This document shows positions 1 to 7,701 of a stretch of 64,000 bases of DNA, one piece after another. Source of the stretch: Methanomethylovorans hollandica DSM 15978 (GTDB lineage: Archaea; Halobacteriota; Methanosarcinia; Methanosarcinales; Methanosarcinaceae); the NCBI RefSeq assembly GCF_000328665.1, contig NC_019977.1, positions 682,001 through 746,000 on the forward strand. The letters are read 5' to 3'. The translations under genes were made by a program, and so were the position numbers. Under the pieces are notes generated by a model, which saw only the letters and a list, made by a program, of their open reading frames with translations, was not told the origin of the DNA and ran no database searches. How positions within the stretch are numbered: position 1 is the first letter of the stretch; each line of letters starts with the position of its first letter.

Positions 1-300
1 ATATTCCTGGACTTCGCCGGTAACCCGCACTTTGCTATTTTCAGTGATAACAGAGGCTATTTCTTTAGCTCCTTTATCCCTGGACACAAAGACCTTTGTG
101 GTATCTGAACCATGTTCCACATCTATCAGTAAATGATCTCCGGTATTTGTAAAACGCTCAGATACTACAGTACCTTCAAGATATGCTATCTCTCCGGGTT
201 TGGAAGAAGTACTAAGTTCCTGTATCTGTGTTCCTTCCTGGTAAAAGGTCACGTAAGCTACGCATAGCGACAAAAGCACCATCGTTAACAAAACGAGCAT
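1..300 (-). CDS. Exported OB-fold protein, 3' end outside the window
   Basis: The reading frame runs from an ATG at 300 leftwards through position 1 without a stop, so 100 residues of the N-terminus are visible. The first ~20 residues are hydrophobic (MLVLLTMVLLSLCVAYVTFY), consistent with a signal anchor. The rest has the beta-rich, EGTV...VRVTGEV pattern of small OB-fold (tRNA_anti-like) domains found in secreted or membrane-anchored archaeal proteins. A GGTG sequence immediately precedes the ATG, and the preceding codon is GTG, so the exact start is uncertain by one codon. Function is unknown; OB-fold is a family-level guess. It may be transcribed separately from the FKBP gene to its right, since about 150 bases of AT-rich spacer lie between them. 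Confidence 0.6.
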   Translation of the reverse strand, partial: MLVLLTMVLLSLCVAYVTFYQEGTQIQELSTSSKPGEIAYLEGTVVSERFTNTGDHLLIDVEHGSDTTKVFVSRDKGAKEIASVITENSKVRVTGEVQEY

Positions 301-454
301 CACCTTTTCTTCTTTCTCTATTTCTTACACCTTCTAATAGCAGCTTATTACAATATTTTTGATAGAATTACTTTCATGTCATCAAAAATATTTAAATTTA
401 CTGCATCTAAGGCATCTGGAAAAAAAGGTTAGCAAAAAAAAGGTTAGCAAAGAG

Positions 455-985
455 TTACTCTTTACTAGCCTTATCTATAGAAACCACTTCAACATCGAAT
501 GTCAGATTCTTGCCAGCAAGTGGGGAATTAAAGTCAAGTGTCACATTCGTATCATTAATGTCTACTATTGTGGCAATTCCCATCATTGTTCCTACCTGAT
601 TGCCTATTTCCAGCACTATACTTGCATTTTCCATATCAGACCTAGGTACTGGGACAAGATATTCCGGGTTATATTCTCCATAGGCTTCATCTGGTGAAAG
701 CTTGAATGTTTTCTTTTCGCCTATGGTCATATTAAGTACCCCGTTGTCAAAACCGCTGATCATTTGTTCTGCTCCGACAACAAATGACATAGGTTCATAG
801 TTTCTTGAAGCATCGTATAGTCCTGACTCTTTTGCAACATCGATCAATGATGTATCAAAAACAGTACCGTTATCATACTTTCCTATGTAGTTCACGCTAA
901 TATTGTCGCCTTTTTCCACAATTGCTGACGGGTCATTATCTGTACAGCCGCTTGAAAAAGCTATGATCAATATTATAAGGATCAA
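455..985 (-). CDS. FKBP-type peptidyl-prolyl isomerase, lipoprotein
   Basis: This is predicted to catalyse proline cis-trans isomerisation on proteins outside the membrane. The N-terminus is hydrophobic and ends in a lipobox (FSSGC), so the mature protein probably starts at a lipidated cysteine. FKBP features follow: VNYIGKYDNGTVFDTS, MISGFDNGVLNMTIGEKK and the AYGEYNPEYLVPVP segment, then the inserted-flap (SlyD-like) region with LDFNSPLAGKNLTFDVEV. The longest conventional start is a TTG at 985, but it has no well-spaced ribosome binding site. A GAGGTGA lies 4-5 bases upstream of an in-frame ATA at 998-1000, which would give the typical signal start MKKIGLILI. The true start may therefore be the unusual ATA codon. 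Divergent from the PAP2 gene. Confidence 0.85.
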   Translation of the reverse strand: MILIILIIAFSSGCTDNDPSAIVEKGDNISVNYIGKYDNGTVFDTSLIDVAKESGLYDASRNYEPMSFVVGAEQMISGFDNGVLNMTIGEKKTFKLSPDEAYGEYNPEYLVPVPRSDMENASIVLEIGNQVGTMMGIATIVDINDTNVTLDFNSPLAGKNLTFDVEVVSIDKASKE

Positions 986-1181
986 ACCTATTTTCTTTAT
1001 TCTCTCACCTCAAACAAATTTGGAAAAAGGATGATTTTATGTGATAAAAAGTTATTGTGATATTTAAGAACCTTTTATATATACTTATTTGAATTACAGT
1101 AATATGTTTTAATTCTATGAAACATAATATACAGGTTATAGGGTAGTGCTTAAATCAAATCAAATTTGAAGAAGGATAACC

Positions 1182-2021
1182 ATGAAGGCTATTTTTTTTC
1201 AGTTACTATTGATCTCTATCATTTTTCTAATGATACTTGCAGGATGCTACGTTTTTCTGCCAGAAGTTCAGCGGAAGCGGTTTGCATGGACAAAGGACAT
1301 CAAGGATCAAATTCTGTCTCCTCACGTCTATCCGTATCTGATCCTTGCAGGATTCATCTATCTGCTCATGAAATCACAGGTTATTTTTTCAATGCAATCC
1401 AAGGTGATCTATTTTCCACAATTGGCGCAATATATCTTGCTTCTGGAAGGCAGTAAAGTAAGCTATTTCCAGATGGTGATCAACCCTGTACTGACATATA
1501 TAAGTGCTTTCATCTACCTATGTGGTTTCTCATATCTGCTGGTATTTACTTTTCTTTTGCTCATAATTACCCGGCAATTCAAAGTTTTGCAGGAATATGC
1601 TATTGGTTTTATTCTGACATATCTTGTAGCTTTTCCTTTCTATATATTGACGCCTGTGAAGGTGACAGGTTATTCTCTTCCTAATGTAGCACCATTATTG
1701 TATGATCTCGATCCTGCTTTAAGGGAAGCATTGTATATTGTGGACCCACTGCAGGATAATTGTTTTCCTAGTCTGCATGCGGCCTTGTCCATAATGGCAA
1801 TGCTTATAGTTCTGTTCAGAACAGATTTCAAAAGGTTTAAAATTTTTGCAGTTGCATTGACAGTTGCTATACAGTTTACCATATTTTATTTGGGCATACA
1901 CTGGATCACAGATTTCATAGCAGGTATAGCTTTGGGTTGTCTTAGTTATTATGTTGCCACAAGGTATAGTCAGTATATAGCCAGCCACATTCCCTTATTA
2001 AGTGGTATTAAATTAGATTGA
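1182..2021 (+). CDS. PAP2-family membrane phosphatase or inositol phosphotransferase
   Basis: This 279-residue polytopic membrane protein has about six hydrophobic segments. Two PAP2 signature motifs are visible in the second half: CFPSLHAA (motif 2, PSxH, near residue 195) and GIHWITDFIAG (motif 3, HxxxD, near residue 240). The first motif (KxxxxxxRP) is weak: only LTPVKVTGY stands at that place. PAP2 enzymes hydrolyse or transfer phosphate from lipid or prenyl phosphates at the outer membrane face. Long N-terminal extensions like this one occur in inositolphosphotransferase-like members. The ATG has AAGGATAACC upstream. A T-rich stretch and the terminator of the opposing surface-protein gene follow. 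Confidence 0.8.
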   Translation: MKAIFFQLLLISIIFLMILAGCYVFLPEVQRKRFAWTKDIKDQILSPHVYPYLILAGFIYLLMKSQVIFSMQSKVIYFPQLAQYILLLEGSKVSYFQMVINPVLTYISAFIYLCGFSYLLVFTFLLLIITRQFKVLQEYAIGFILTYLVAFPFYILTPVKVTGYSLPNVAPLLYDLDPALREALYIVDPLQDNCFPSLHAALSIMAMLIVLFRTDFKRFKIFAVALTVAIQFTIFYLGIHWITDFIAGIALGCLSYYVATRYSQYIASHIPLLSGIKLD

Positions 2022-2052
2022 AGTACTTTCCGAAAAGGATCAAAGATCTGTT

Positions 2053-2094
2053 AAAAAAAAGGCAGCCATCTCGTTCTATTAGTTTGATGGCCGC
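2053..2094 (-). terminator. Stem-loop plus T-run terminator of the surface-protein gene
   Basis: On the minus strand a stem GCGGCCATC / GATGGCTGC (one mismatch, ~14-base loop) is followed directly by eight T residues. It lies 52 bases beyond the stop of the large surface protein and between two convergent genes, which is where a transcription stop is needed. Confidence 0.6.
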
Positions 2095-2145
2095 AATGGA
2101 TCTAAATTTAACTGCCTCTCCTACAAATTATTTGTGGAAAAGAGC

Positions 2146-4524
2146 TCAATTTTTTTGTCTTTTTAAATATTCATATCCAACTGCAATTATACCTATCAGA
2201 AGGAAGGCCATTATGTATGTCCATATCCTTGACTTTTCGGCCTTTGTTCCCTCTAATTCAATATCTTCTACATTTGAAAGGTTCATGTCACCATCGTTTG
2301 CAGATGCAAGCATCTTTCCAGCTGTAATGGCAAACGGAGAAAATCCAGGAGTTTGGGCTTCGAATATGGAATAACTTGTATTGTTGTTTTCAAGAGTTGT
2401 GGGGAGCACTTCCCATGCGGTTCCATTATATCTCTGTAACTTAATGTCACCAGCGCTGATCTCCATCTCTTCAATCCATGAATTATTCACTATGAACTCC
2501 ACGCGTGCATCCCTTATGTTCTCAGATGTAGCAAATCCAGCCTTACCTACCCATATATTGATGTGTTTATAGATTAATCCTTCAGGATTGGTGGATACGA
2601 GTTTTGATCTGTTGTTAAGCACCTCTATAGTGGACGTTATCTCCCCGGAGTTCTTAAGAGAATAAAAGCTGACCTCCTGTATAGGATTACCTTCTCTTGA
2701 GAACTCATAGGTGACATTTTGATTCATTCTGAGGTATTCATTATCCACATCTTTTGCGGCTACGTTTACAAAGTCCTCAACGCTGCCTGCACCACCGCCA
2801 CCGCCACCACCGCTGCTACTGCTACCAGTACTACTGCTGCCGCCACTGCTTTTTCTGCTGCTACCCCCTCCTCCTCCTCCTCCGCTGCTGGCTGCAGACG
2901 TAGTGAGGCTGATACTTACTGCTTCTCCGTGCAATCCATTTTGATTGTAAGGGACCAGAGTATAGTTGTAAGTTGTGGAGCTAGTAAGGTCACGATGTGT
3001 ATAAGTTGAATCTGTTACATTAGCAAGGAGAACACCATTCTGGCTTATATGTACCGTTGCAGTATCTTCGGAAGCATCCCACTCCAGTGTGATCGAGCTT
3101 GTCCTGATATCCTTTCCTTCGAGGTTTGAAATTACGGGCAGCTTCAGTGTGGTAGCTGAATCACTCACTTGTTCAGTATTAATGTTTCCGGAAGTATCGA
3201 CGGTTTCTATACTGATGGTATGTTCCACTCCGTTGCTAAGTCCTGTTGCATTGTAATCGTTGTTTGGGGTACTTGTGACCAGTTTCCCATCTATGTAGAT
3301 CCGAGCTTCACTGAAATCAGGGTCTGCGGGATTAGTCCATGTCCAGTGTATCCAGCTTGCACCTACATTACTTTCCTTAATGCCCGTTACACGTGCCGGT
3401 GGGGCTCTGTCTATGGTCATGGTGGTCGCCTGATCAGTTACTATTGAAGGATTTATGTTCCCGGCAGTATCTACAGTTTGAATGCCGATTGTGTGTACTG
3501 ATCCTTCAAGAAGTCCTGTTGCATTATAAGCACTGGTATTCCTGCTGGATGTGCTTGTTACCAATACTCCGTCCAGGTAGACCATCACATTATTGAAATC
3601 TGCATCATTTGGGTTTGTCCATGCCCAGCGGATCCAGCTTTGTCCAGTAGCTGTTTCCCTCAGGTTTGTAACAGAAGAAGGCGCAGCCTGTCTTGCAGCG
3701 TCGAATGTTGCTGCAGCTGTTCTCAGGGATGTAACTGCCTGGCCGACTTCTGCATTTGTTGCGTTTCCATTATTTGCAACTGTCTGTGCCGCAGCAATTG
3801 CTGCTCTGAATGTATCTATTGATGCTTGCGAGTACTGGCCGATCCCAGTCCCGGGAGTTGCTGTTGACGCCTTTGCATTTGCTTCAGCAATGGCTGTTGT
3901 CAATGTGCTTTTATCTATGGATGTTATTCTGGCAGCATCAAAAGCAGCTTCAGCAGTTGCCAGAGCACTTCTTGCATTGTTTACCCCTGTTTGCGTGGCA
4001 CGTGTATTGTCCGCAACTCCCTGTGCTGTGGAAATTGCTGCTCTGAATGCATCTATTGCTGATTGTGGGTATTGGTTTATCTCATTTCCTGGAACCACGC
4101 TTGCTATTTTCCCATTGGCAGCTGCAATTGCTTGCACCAAATTGGTTTTATCCACTCCTATGACGTTGATTGGGACTATTATGCTAACACTATCATTAGT
4201 GCCACTAATAGTTGCTCTGAATGTTACATGACGTGTGCCAAGACTGTCGTTACGAGGGGTCCAGTCGAAAGCGTATCTATCTGGATTTTGTGTACTTGGC
4301 CTAAATGTTGCCCCAGCTGGCAAATTCAGAGCTTCAACTCTTATTGTGGCATTAATATTCTCGGTATCTCTTGCAGTGACATTAAAATTCAGACGCTCAT
4401 TTTCGCTGATTGTTTTAGGTTCAATAGGTGTAATTACAAGGTCAGCTGCACAAATTCCAGCTGAAATTAAAAACAAAAATAATACAAAGCCTATACAGAC
4501 TAATTTATTTAACTTGATTTGCAT
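2146..4524 (-). CDS. Large cell-surface protein with FIVAR-like, fibronectin-III-like and PGF-pre-PGF regions
   Basis: About 792 residues counted from the ATG at 4524, which is preceded by GGGGTGG at suitable spacing; an ATG four codons upstream sits inside that binding site. Order: signal peptide (MQIKLNKLVCIGFV...), an Ig-like segment (~30-125), two FIVAR-like alpha-helical repeats of ~75 residues beginning DKTNLVQAI and DKSTLTTAI, two near-identical FN3-like repeats with SWIRWAWTNPNDADF and SWIHWTWTNPADPDF, a third FN3-like domain, a Gly/Ser-rich linker, then the ~150-residue region typical of PGF-pre-PGF proteins, and a C-terminal membrane helix followed by KRQKN. Likely a membrane-anchored adhesin or envelope protein. 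Its signal peptide closely matches that of the gene ending at 16770, so the two share an origin at that end. Substrate or partner is unknown. Confidence 0.8.
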   Translation of the reverse strand: MQIKLNKLVCIGFVLFLFLISAGICAADLVITPIEPKTISENERLNFNVTARDTENINATIRVEALNLPAGATFRPSTQNPDRYAFDWTPRNDSLGTRHVTFRATISGTNDSVSIIVPINVIGVDKTNLVQAIAAANGKIASVVPGNEINQYPQSAIDAFRAAISTAQGVADNTRATQTGVNNARSALATAEAAFDAARITSIDKSTLTTAIAEANAKASTATPGTGIGQYSQASIDTFRAAIAAAQTVANNGNATNAEVGQAVTSLRTAAATFDAARQAAPSSVTNLRETATGQSWIRWAWTNPNDADFNNVMVYLDGVLVTSTSSRNTSAYNATGLLEGSVHTIGIQTVDTAGNINPSIVTDQATTMTIDRAPPARVTGIKESNVGASWIHWTWTNPADPDFSEARIYIDGKLVTSTPNNDYNATGLSNGVEHTISIETVDTSGNINTEQVSDSATTLKLPVISNLEGKDIRTSSITLEWDASEDTATVHISQNGVLLANVTDSTYTHRDLTSSTTYNYTLVPYNQNGLHGEAVSISLTTSAASSGGGGGGGSSRKSSGGSSSTGSSSSGGGGGGGAGSVEDFVNVAAKDVDNEYLRMNQNVTYEFSREGNPIQEVSFYSLKNSGEITSTIEVLNNRSKLVSTNPEGLIYKHINIWVGKAGFATSENIRDARVEFIVNNSWIEEMEISAGDIKLQRYNGTAWEVLPTTLENNNTSYSIFEAQTPGFSPFAITAGKMLASANDGDMNLSNVEDIELEGTKAEKSRIWTYIMAFLLIGIIAVGYEYLKRQKN

Positions 4525-4582
4525 TTTACCATCCACCCCATGATCTATGGAGTATTTTAAGTTGCTTTATGTTGTCCAGTAT

Positions 4583-4616
4583 TTGATGCTACCTTGCATC
4601 AAGTAATATTTAAAAT
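4583..4616 (-). promoter_or_regulatory. Promoter with palindrome for the surface-protein gene
   Basis: A TATA-like TTTTAAATAT (minus strand, about 4606-4616) is followed at the expected initiation distance by a perfect inverted repeat TTGATGC-6-GCATCAA (4583-4602). The palindrome would lie across the transcription start, a good position for a repressor operator. Inferred from spacing only. Confidence 0.4.
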
Positions 4617-4685
4617 TACTCTAAAAATCCAGATGGGCGTAATATATTTTTTATGTCATTATTAATAAAACATCAAGTGAGATAA

Positions 4686-4739
4686 ATGGCGATAAAAGAG
4701 CAGAAGAAGGCAGGAACTAAGAAGCCAGCTCAGGAATAA
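4686..4739 (+). CDS. Possible 17-residue lysine-rich small protein
   Basis: ATG at 4686 to TAA at 4739 encodes MAIKEQKKAGTKKPAQE. A GTGAG sequence lies just upstream, and an AT-rich TATA-like stretch (about 4638-4650) is at a plausible promoter distance. The peptide is strongly basic and low in complexity. It is too short to judge by composition alone and may be chance. The rest of the 4540-4960 gap holds the surface-protein promoter, a small GGAGG/CCTCC hairpin near 4822-4840 and the integrase promoter. Confidence 0.25.
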   Translation: MAIKEQKKAGTKKPAQE

Positions 4740-4909
4740 GTGCTTTATCACACATACCCATCCGGTGGTGTATCAAAGAGAAAGTAAATGTGCAACTTAA
4801 TCTTTGCAAAATTAGTCTGTGGGAGGAAGACCCTCCACTCATTTATATCAATATCCAAATAAAATTGCAAAAAACAGTAACATCTTAGGAATATCAAAAA
4901 CTTTTTATG

Positions 4910-4945
4910 GACCCGTAGGGTCTATAATCCAAAATTATATAGACC
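4910..4945. promoter_or_regulatory. Nested inverted repeats overlapping the integrase promoter
   Basis: GACCC-GTA-GGGTC (4910-4922) is directly joined to GGTCTATAAT-5-ATTATATAGACC (4919-4945), giving three GGTC/GACC arms in 36 bases. The right arm contains the TATA-like TTATATAG, ~25 bases before the integrase start codon. The integrase mRNA would therefore be leaderless or nearly so, and a protein bound here would shut it off. It could equally be an integrase arm or core binding site. Confidence 0.45.
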
Positions 4946-4963
4946 TAAGCAACGTTTTGTAAA

Positions 4964-6166
4964 GTGATGACTCGCAATGTTGATGATATTCACTGTACTG
5001 ATACAGGTTTTTTATGTGCAATGGAACGCCTGAAAAACTCAGGGATTGGCCAGGAGAACATAAACATTATTGAGAAGTTTGTGATAGCCTGCAGGCGGGA
5101 AGAGCTGGCAAAGAATACTATAATATGGTACATTAATTATAGTACCCGTTTAGCACAGCGCCTTCATGATATGGGATATGACAAGACAATTGATAAGCTG
5201 GAACAGGATGATTTTGATAGGCTGTTATTTTACCTGGAGGAAGAGAGGGGACTTTCACCGAGCAGCCTTAGGAACTATAGAAAGCTGATTAAAAAGTTCT
5301 ATGGATGGGCTTATAATGGCGAGCCTCCACGCTGGATTAAGGACATTAAACTTAATACCATAGATACACCTGTGCAGCCGTCTGATCTACTCACACAGGC
5401 CGATTTTGATAAGCTTATGGAGGCATGTAGACACCCCAGGGATAAAGCCCTTATTGCTGTACTTGCAGATTCCGGGATGAGAGTAGGGGCCCTGGCATCC
5501 TGCAGAGTAAAGAATGTTGTGTTCAATCAATACGGGGCCATTCTCTATATATCACCTACCAGCCAATCAAAGAAAAACACACCTGCAAAAGGTATTCCTT
5601 TAACTTGGTCCACTGGATATCTTAACCAATGGATGGCAGTACACCCACTCAGAGAAGATCCTGAAGCGCCTTTGTGGGTTACCCGTGACAGGAACATGGA
5701 ACCGTTGAGTTACAAGTCTTTCCGAATCACAATAAAGAAGATTGCTGAACGCGCAGGCATAAAGAAGCGGGTTAATCCCCACAGCTTCAGGCATCTTGCT
5801 ATTACTCATTGGATCTTAGACGGATACAACGAGCAGGAGATCAAGCACCGGGCCGGGTGGTCCAAAGGATCCACACAGATGTTTAAGATATATGCCAATT
5901 TCACAGATCAGGAAATTAATGATAGGATCTATGAGAAGTGCGGATTGAAGACAGAGGACAAAAGGCACGTCACCCTTAAGAAGTGTCCACGCTGCAGCAA
6001 CGTGTTAAGGCAGTCGGATAAGTTCTGCTCGCAGTGCTCTCTTGTGCTGGACAGGCAGGCACTGGACGAGATCAAGCAGTATGAAGACAGGTTGCCTGAG
6101 ATACTACAACTTGTAATGAGATCAGAGAAGGCAAGGGAATTAATGGGAAATATGGAGAAAAGTTAA
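4964..6166 (+). CDS. Tyrosine recombinase (integrase) with C-terminal zinc ribbon
   Basis: A 400-residue site-specific recombinase expected to integrate and excise the surrounding element. An N-terminal SAM-like core-binding domain (~30-130) is followed by the catalytic domain with Arg173 (DSGMRVGAL), the HxxR box His273/Arg276 (HSFRH), the AGW segment near 297 and the nucleophile Tyr310 (FKIYANF). A Cys4 zinc ribbon (CPRCSN...CSQC, Cys341-358) lies behind the catalytic core, a layout common in archaeal plasmid and provirus integrases. GTG 4964 and ATG 4967 are adjacent possible starts; no clear ribosome binding site precedes them, which suits a leaderless transcript. All catalytic positions I can check are intact, so it is probably active. 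Confidence 0.9.
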   Translation: MMTRNVDDIHCTDTGFLCAMERLKNSGIGQENINIIEKFVIACRREELAKNTIIWYINYSTRLAQRLHDMGYDKTIDKLEQDDFDRLLFYLEEERGLSPSSLRNYRKLIKKFYGWAYNGEPPRWIKDIKLNTIDTPVQPSDLLTQADFDKLMEACRHPRDKALIAVLADSGMRVGALASCRVKNVVFNQYGAILYISPTSQSKKNTPAKGIPLTWSTGYLNQWMAVHPLREDPEAPLWVTRDRNMEPLSYKSFRITIKKIAERAGIKKRVNPHSFRHLAITHWILDGYNEQEIKHRAGWSKGSTQMFKIYANFTDQEINDRIYEKCGLKTEDKRHVTLKKCPRCSNVLRQSDKFCSQCSLVLDRQALDEIKQYEDRLPEILQLVMRSEKARELMGNMEKS

Positions 6167-6185
6167 CAGTGAAAGATATTCTCTT

Positions 6186-6779
6186 TCATTCTGTTCCATC
6201 TTTAATATATGGTTCCAAAGATTCTATCGGCTCTAGTTCTTCTATAATTGGTTGCATGTTCAAGTAAAGGACAGGATACTCTTTTTTCCTAGACTCTTCA
6301 ACAAGCTTAAAACTATGCTTTGTGTAAAATGTTACTGACTGTGGCTTTGAGTCAACTGTAATATATCTACACCCTGCAATATCTGATACCTTTTGAGTTA
6401 GGTATATAGCAATATGTAGCATGTATGATCCCACACCCATACGTTGGAACTTTTCATCCGTTGCTAACCTAGCAAGTTTCAAAGCTGGGTATCTTGAGTA
6501 AGGGAAATCATCTACACAGTCAGAAGAATTGATTGATTTAACTTGTATTGTATCGGTGGTTAAAGTGAAATATCCTACTAGATGATTTTGATAATAGCAG
6601 ACATAAGTCTTATTGATGAGTTGCTCTTGATTCCGGAGAGCATCGTTTTTCAAGAAATCGTTTAAATCACTATTTGTACAGTGAAAATATGAAATATCTA
6701 TTCTTTTAGAAAGTGGATGAGTAACAAATTCAGAATCATCTATCTTTGATGTCAAGATTAAACCTAATCGTGCTTGCAA
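6186..6779 (-). CDS. GNAT acetyltransferase, TacT-like toxin candidate
   Basis: A GNAT-fold N-acetyltransferase of up to 197 residues. The acetyl-CoA loop motif is seen in DEKFQRMGVGSYML (Q/RxxGxG) and the late motif in SVTFYTKHSFKLV, with the tyrosine used as general acid in this fold. The N-terminal FHCTNSDLNDFLKNDA segment matches the FDCGNxELDxFL pattern of the subgroup that includes TacT/AtaT toxins, which acetylate aminoacyl-tRNA. No ATG is present near the 5' end: TTG at 6779 is the longest start and TTG at 6755, with TTAGGT upstream, is as likely. The 5' end overlaps the 3' end of a 54-residue gene in another frame, the order expected for antitoxin-toxin. Toxicity is inferred from family and arrangement only. 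Confidence 0.75.
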   Translation of the reverse strand: MQARLGLILTSKIDDSEFVTHPLSKRIDISYFHCTNSDLNDFLKNDALRNQEQLINKTYVCYYQNHLVGYFTLTTDTIQVKSINSSDCVDDFPYSRYPALKLARLATDEKFQRMGVGSYMLHIAIYLTQKVSDIAGCRYITVDSKPQSVTFYTKHSFKLVEESRKKEYPVLYLNMQPIIEELEPIESLEPYIKDGTE

Positions 6780-6900
6780 GTTTCCTTGCTCTCTTGAACA
6801 TCTCTACCTGCTGTTTTGTGGCTGGTTTCTTTTCGTTCTCCCAGAATTCCCGGGCGTCTTCACCTTCTAGGACCAGACCCAGCTCTATAGGTTTTGCCAT
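6736..6900 (-). CDS. Small protein upstream of GNAT gene, putative antitoxin
   Basis: ATG at 6900, preceded by TAGGAG at 9-base spacing, opens a 54-residue frame beginning MAKPIELGLVLEGEDAREF and ending near RFNLDIKDR with TGA at 6736. The I-x-L-x-L-V-L-E-G-E-D-A pattern followed by a helix recalls short archaeal proteins often encoded immediately upstream of GNAT or PIN toxins. It is not the usual DUF1778 ribbon-helix-helix antitoxin. A TATA-like TTGTATAAATC lies about 35 bases upstream. The 3' end overlaps the GNAT frame, implying translational coupling. Assignment as antitoxin rests on this context. Confidence 0.55.
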   Translation of the reverse strand: MAKPIELGLVLEGEDAREFWENEKKPATKQQVEMFKRARKLASTIRFNLDIKDR

Positions 6901-7098
6901 CTCCTCTATCTCCTACTACTAATTATAATCTGTGATTTATACAAAAATCAATGTCTATATTAGTTATTACCTGTCTATAAACATTGCCGTTTGTAAAGAT
7001 CCGTGATCCGGACAGGGCAATGATGAACGTGGAGAAAAGATAAAGTTTTTTGATGTGTTAATTTGGTAGATAGTAACAGATCATGATAGTTTACAATG

Positions 7099-7410
7099 TT
7101 ATTTATCGCTTGATTTTTTGTTTTCTCCATCGCTCACAAGCAAGTATAATTCAAATGCCTTGCTCATTGCCTCCATCCGGGTTTTAAGCTCTTCTATCTC
7201 TTCCTGTTGCTTATCCTGTCTTTTCTCAGTATCGGTTATCTTTTTTTCTATGTTGGTGTCATCGGTTAGTTTTTCCGAAGCGTCAACAATCAATATCAGT
7301 GCTTCTGTCCGGTTCCTGGCTTTCCCGGCCTCTATCATTTTATCGAGGTGTTCAATAACCCGGTCTGGCAGTCGGAAATTATATTTTTTTGTGAACGTGT
7401 CGCTTTCCAT
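7099..7410 (-). CDS. Ribbon-helix-helix DNA-binding protein with coiled-coil tail
   Basis: 103 residues. The first ~45 residues (KKYNFRLPDRVIEHLDKMIE, then RNRTEALILIV) fit a CopG/MetJ-type ribbon-helix-helix: a short beta strand, then two helices with the NRTEA turn. Residues ~52-85 are rich in Lys, Glu and Gln with heptad spacing, suggesting a coiled coil for oligomerisation. It is divergent from the AbrB-like gene, and the 119-base spacer between them contains repeated operator-like half sites, so it probably represses itself and its neighbour. In integrated plasmids such proteins usually control copy number or gene expression of the element. Confidence 0.7.
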   Translation of the reverse strand: MESDTFTKKYNFRLPDRVIEHLDKMIEAGKARNRTEALILIVDASEKLTDDTNIEKKITDTEKRQDKQQEEIEELKTRMEAMSKAFELYLLVSDGENKKSSDK

Positions 7411-7414
7411 AGTG

Positions 7415-7519
7415 GTACATTTGTATGTATGGTATTTGTATTATGTGGTTTTATAAAAATACAATTGTATGTACAAATGTACGCAAGCTTTAAATGCAAT
7501 CCTAGCATACATACAATTG
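7415..7519. promoter_or_regulatory. Divergent promoters with paired operator half-sites
   Basis: Two TATA-like boxes face apart: TTTATAAAA (7450-7458, read leftwards) and CTTTAAAT (7488-7495, read rightwards). GTACATTTGT (7415-7424) is repeated inverted as ACAAATGTAC (7473-7482), and CAATTGTATGTA (7462-7473) is repeated inverted as TACATACAATTG (7508-7519). The half-sites flank both boxes, as expected for cooperative binding by one of the two adjacent regulators. Confidence 0.55.
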
Positions 7520-7529
7520 GAGGTACAAA

Positions 7530-7694
7530 ATGACTCACAGAATATTAGCACAGGGGAAAAACAGCCGGACCTTCCTTTGTATTCCTGCTTATCTTCGTGA
7601 TAAGTTCGGATTGAAGAAAGGCAGTATAGTAGATGTGACTGACACAGAAGGAAAGATAGTAATTACTCCGATTATGGAGAATGACAAAGAATAA
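7530..7694 (+). CDS. AbrB/MazE-type swapped-hairpin DNA-binding protein
   Basis: A 54-residue protein starting MTHRILAQGKNSRTF at an ATG with GGAGGT upstream (7518-7523). The sequence CIPAYLRDKFGLKKGSIVDV followed by a glutamate-lysine-rich strand and IVITP is the classic SpoVT/AbrB domain: a strand, the P-x-x-L-R-x-x-x-G-L-x-x-G turn, then strands. Such proteins act as dimeric repressors or as antitoxins. No toxin gene follows directly, so a regulator role within the element is more likely. Its promoter is inside the shared operator region with the ribbon-helix-helix gene. Confidence 0.75.
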   Translation: MTHRILAQGKNSRTFLCIPAYLRDKFGLKKGSIVDVTDTEGKIVITPIMENDKE

Positions 7695-7701
7695 GAAGAA
7701 A

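Noticed and set aside
3593-4231. Alanine/valine-rich open frame antisense to the surface protein
   Set aside because: Composition follows from the repetitive Ala-rich FIVAR codons on the minus strand; no start signal.
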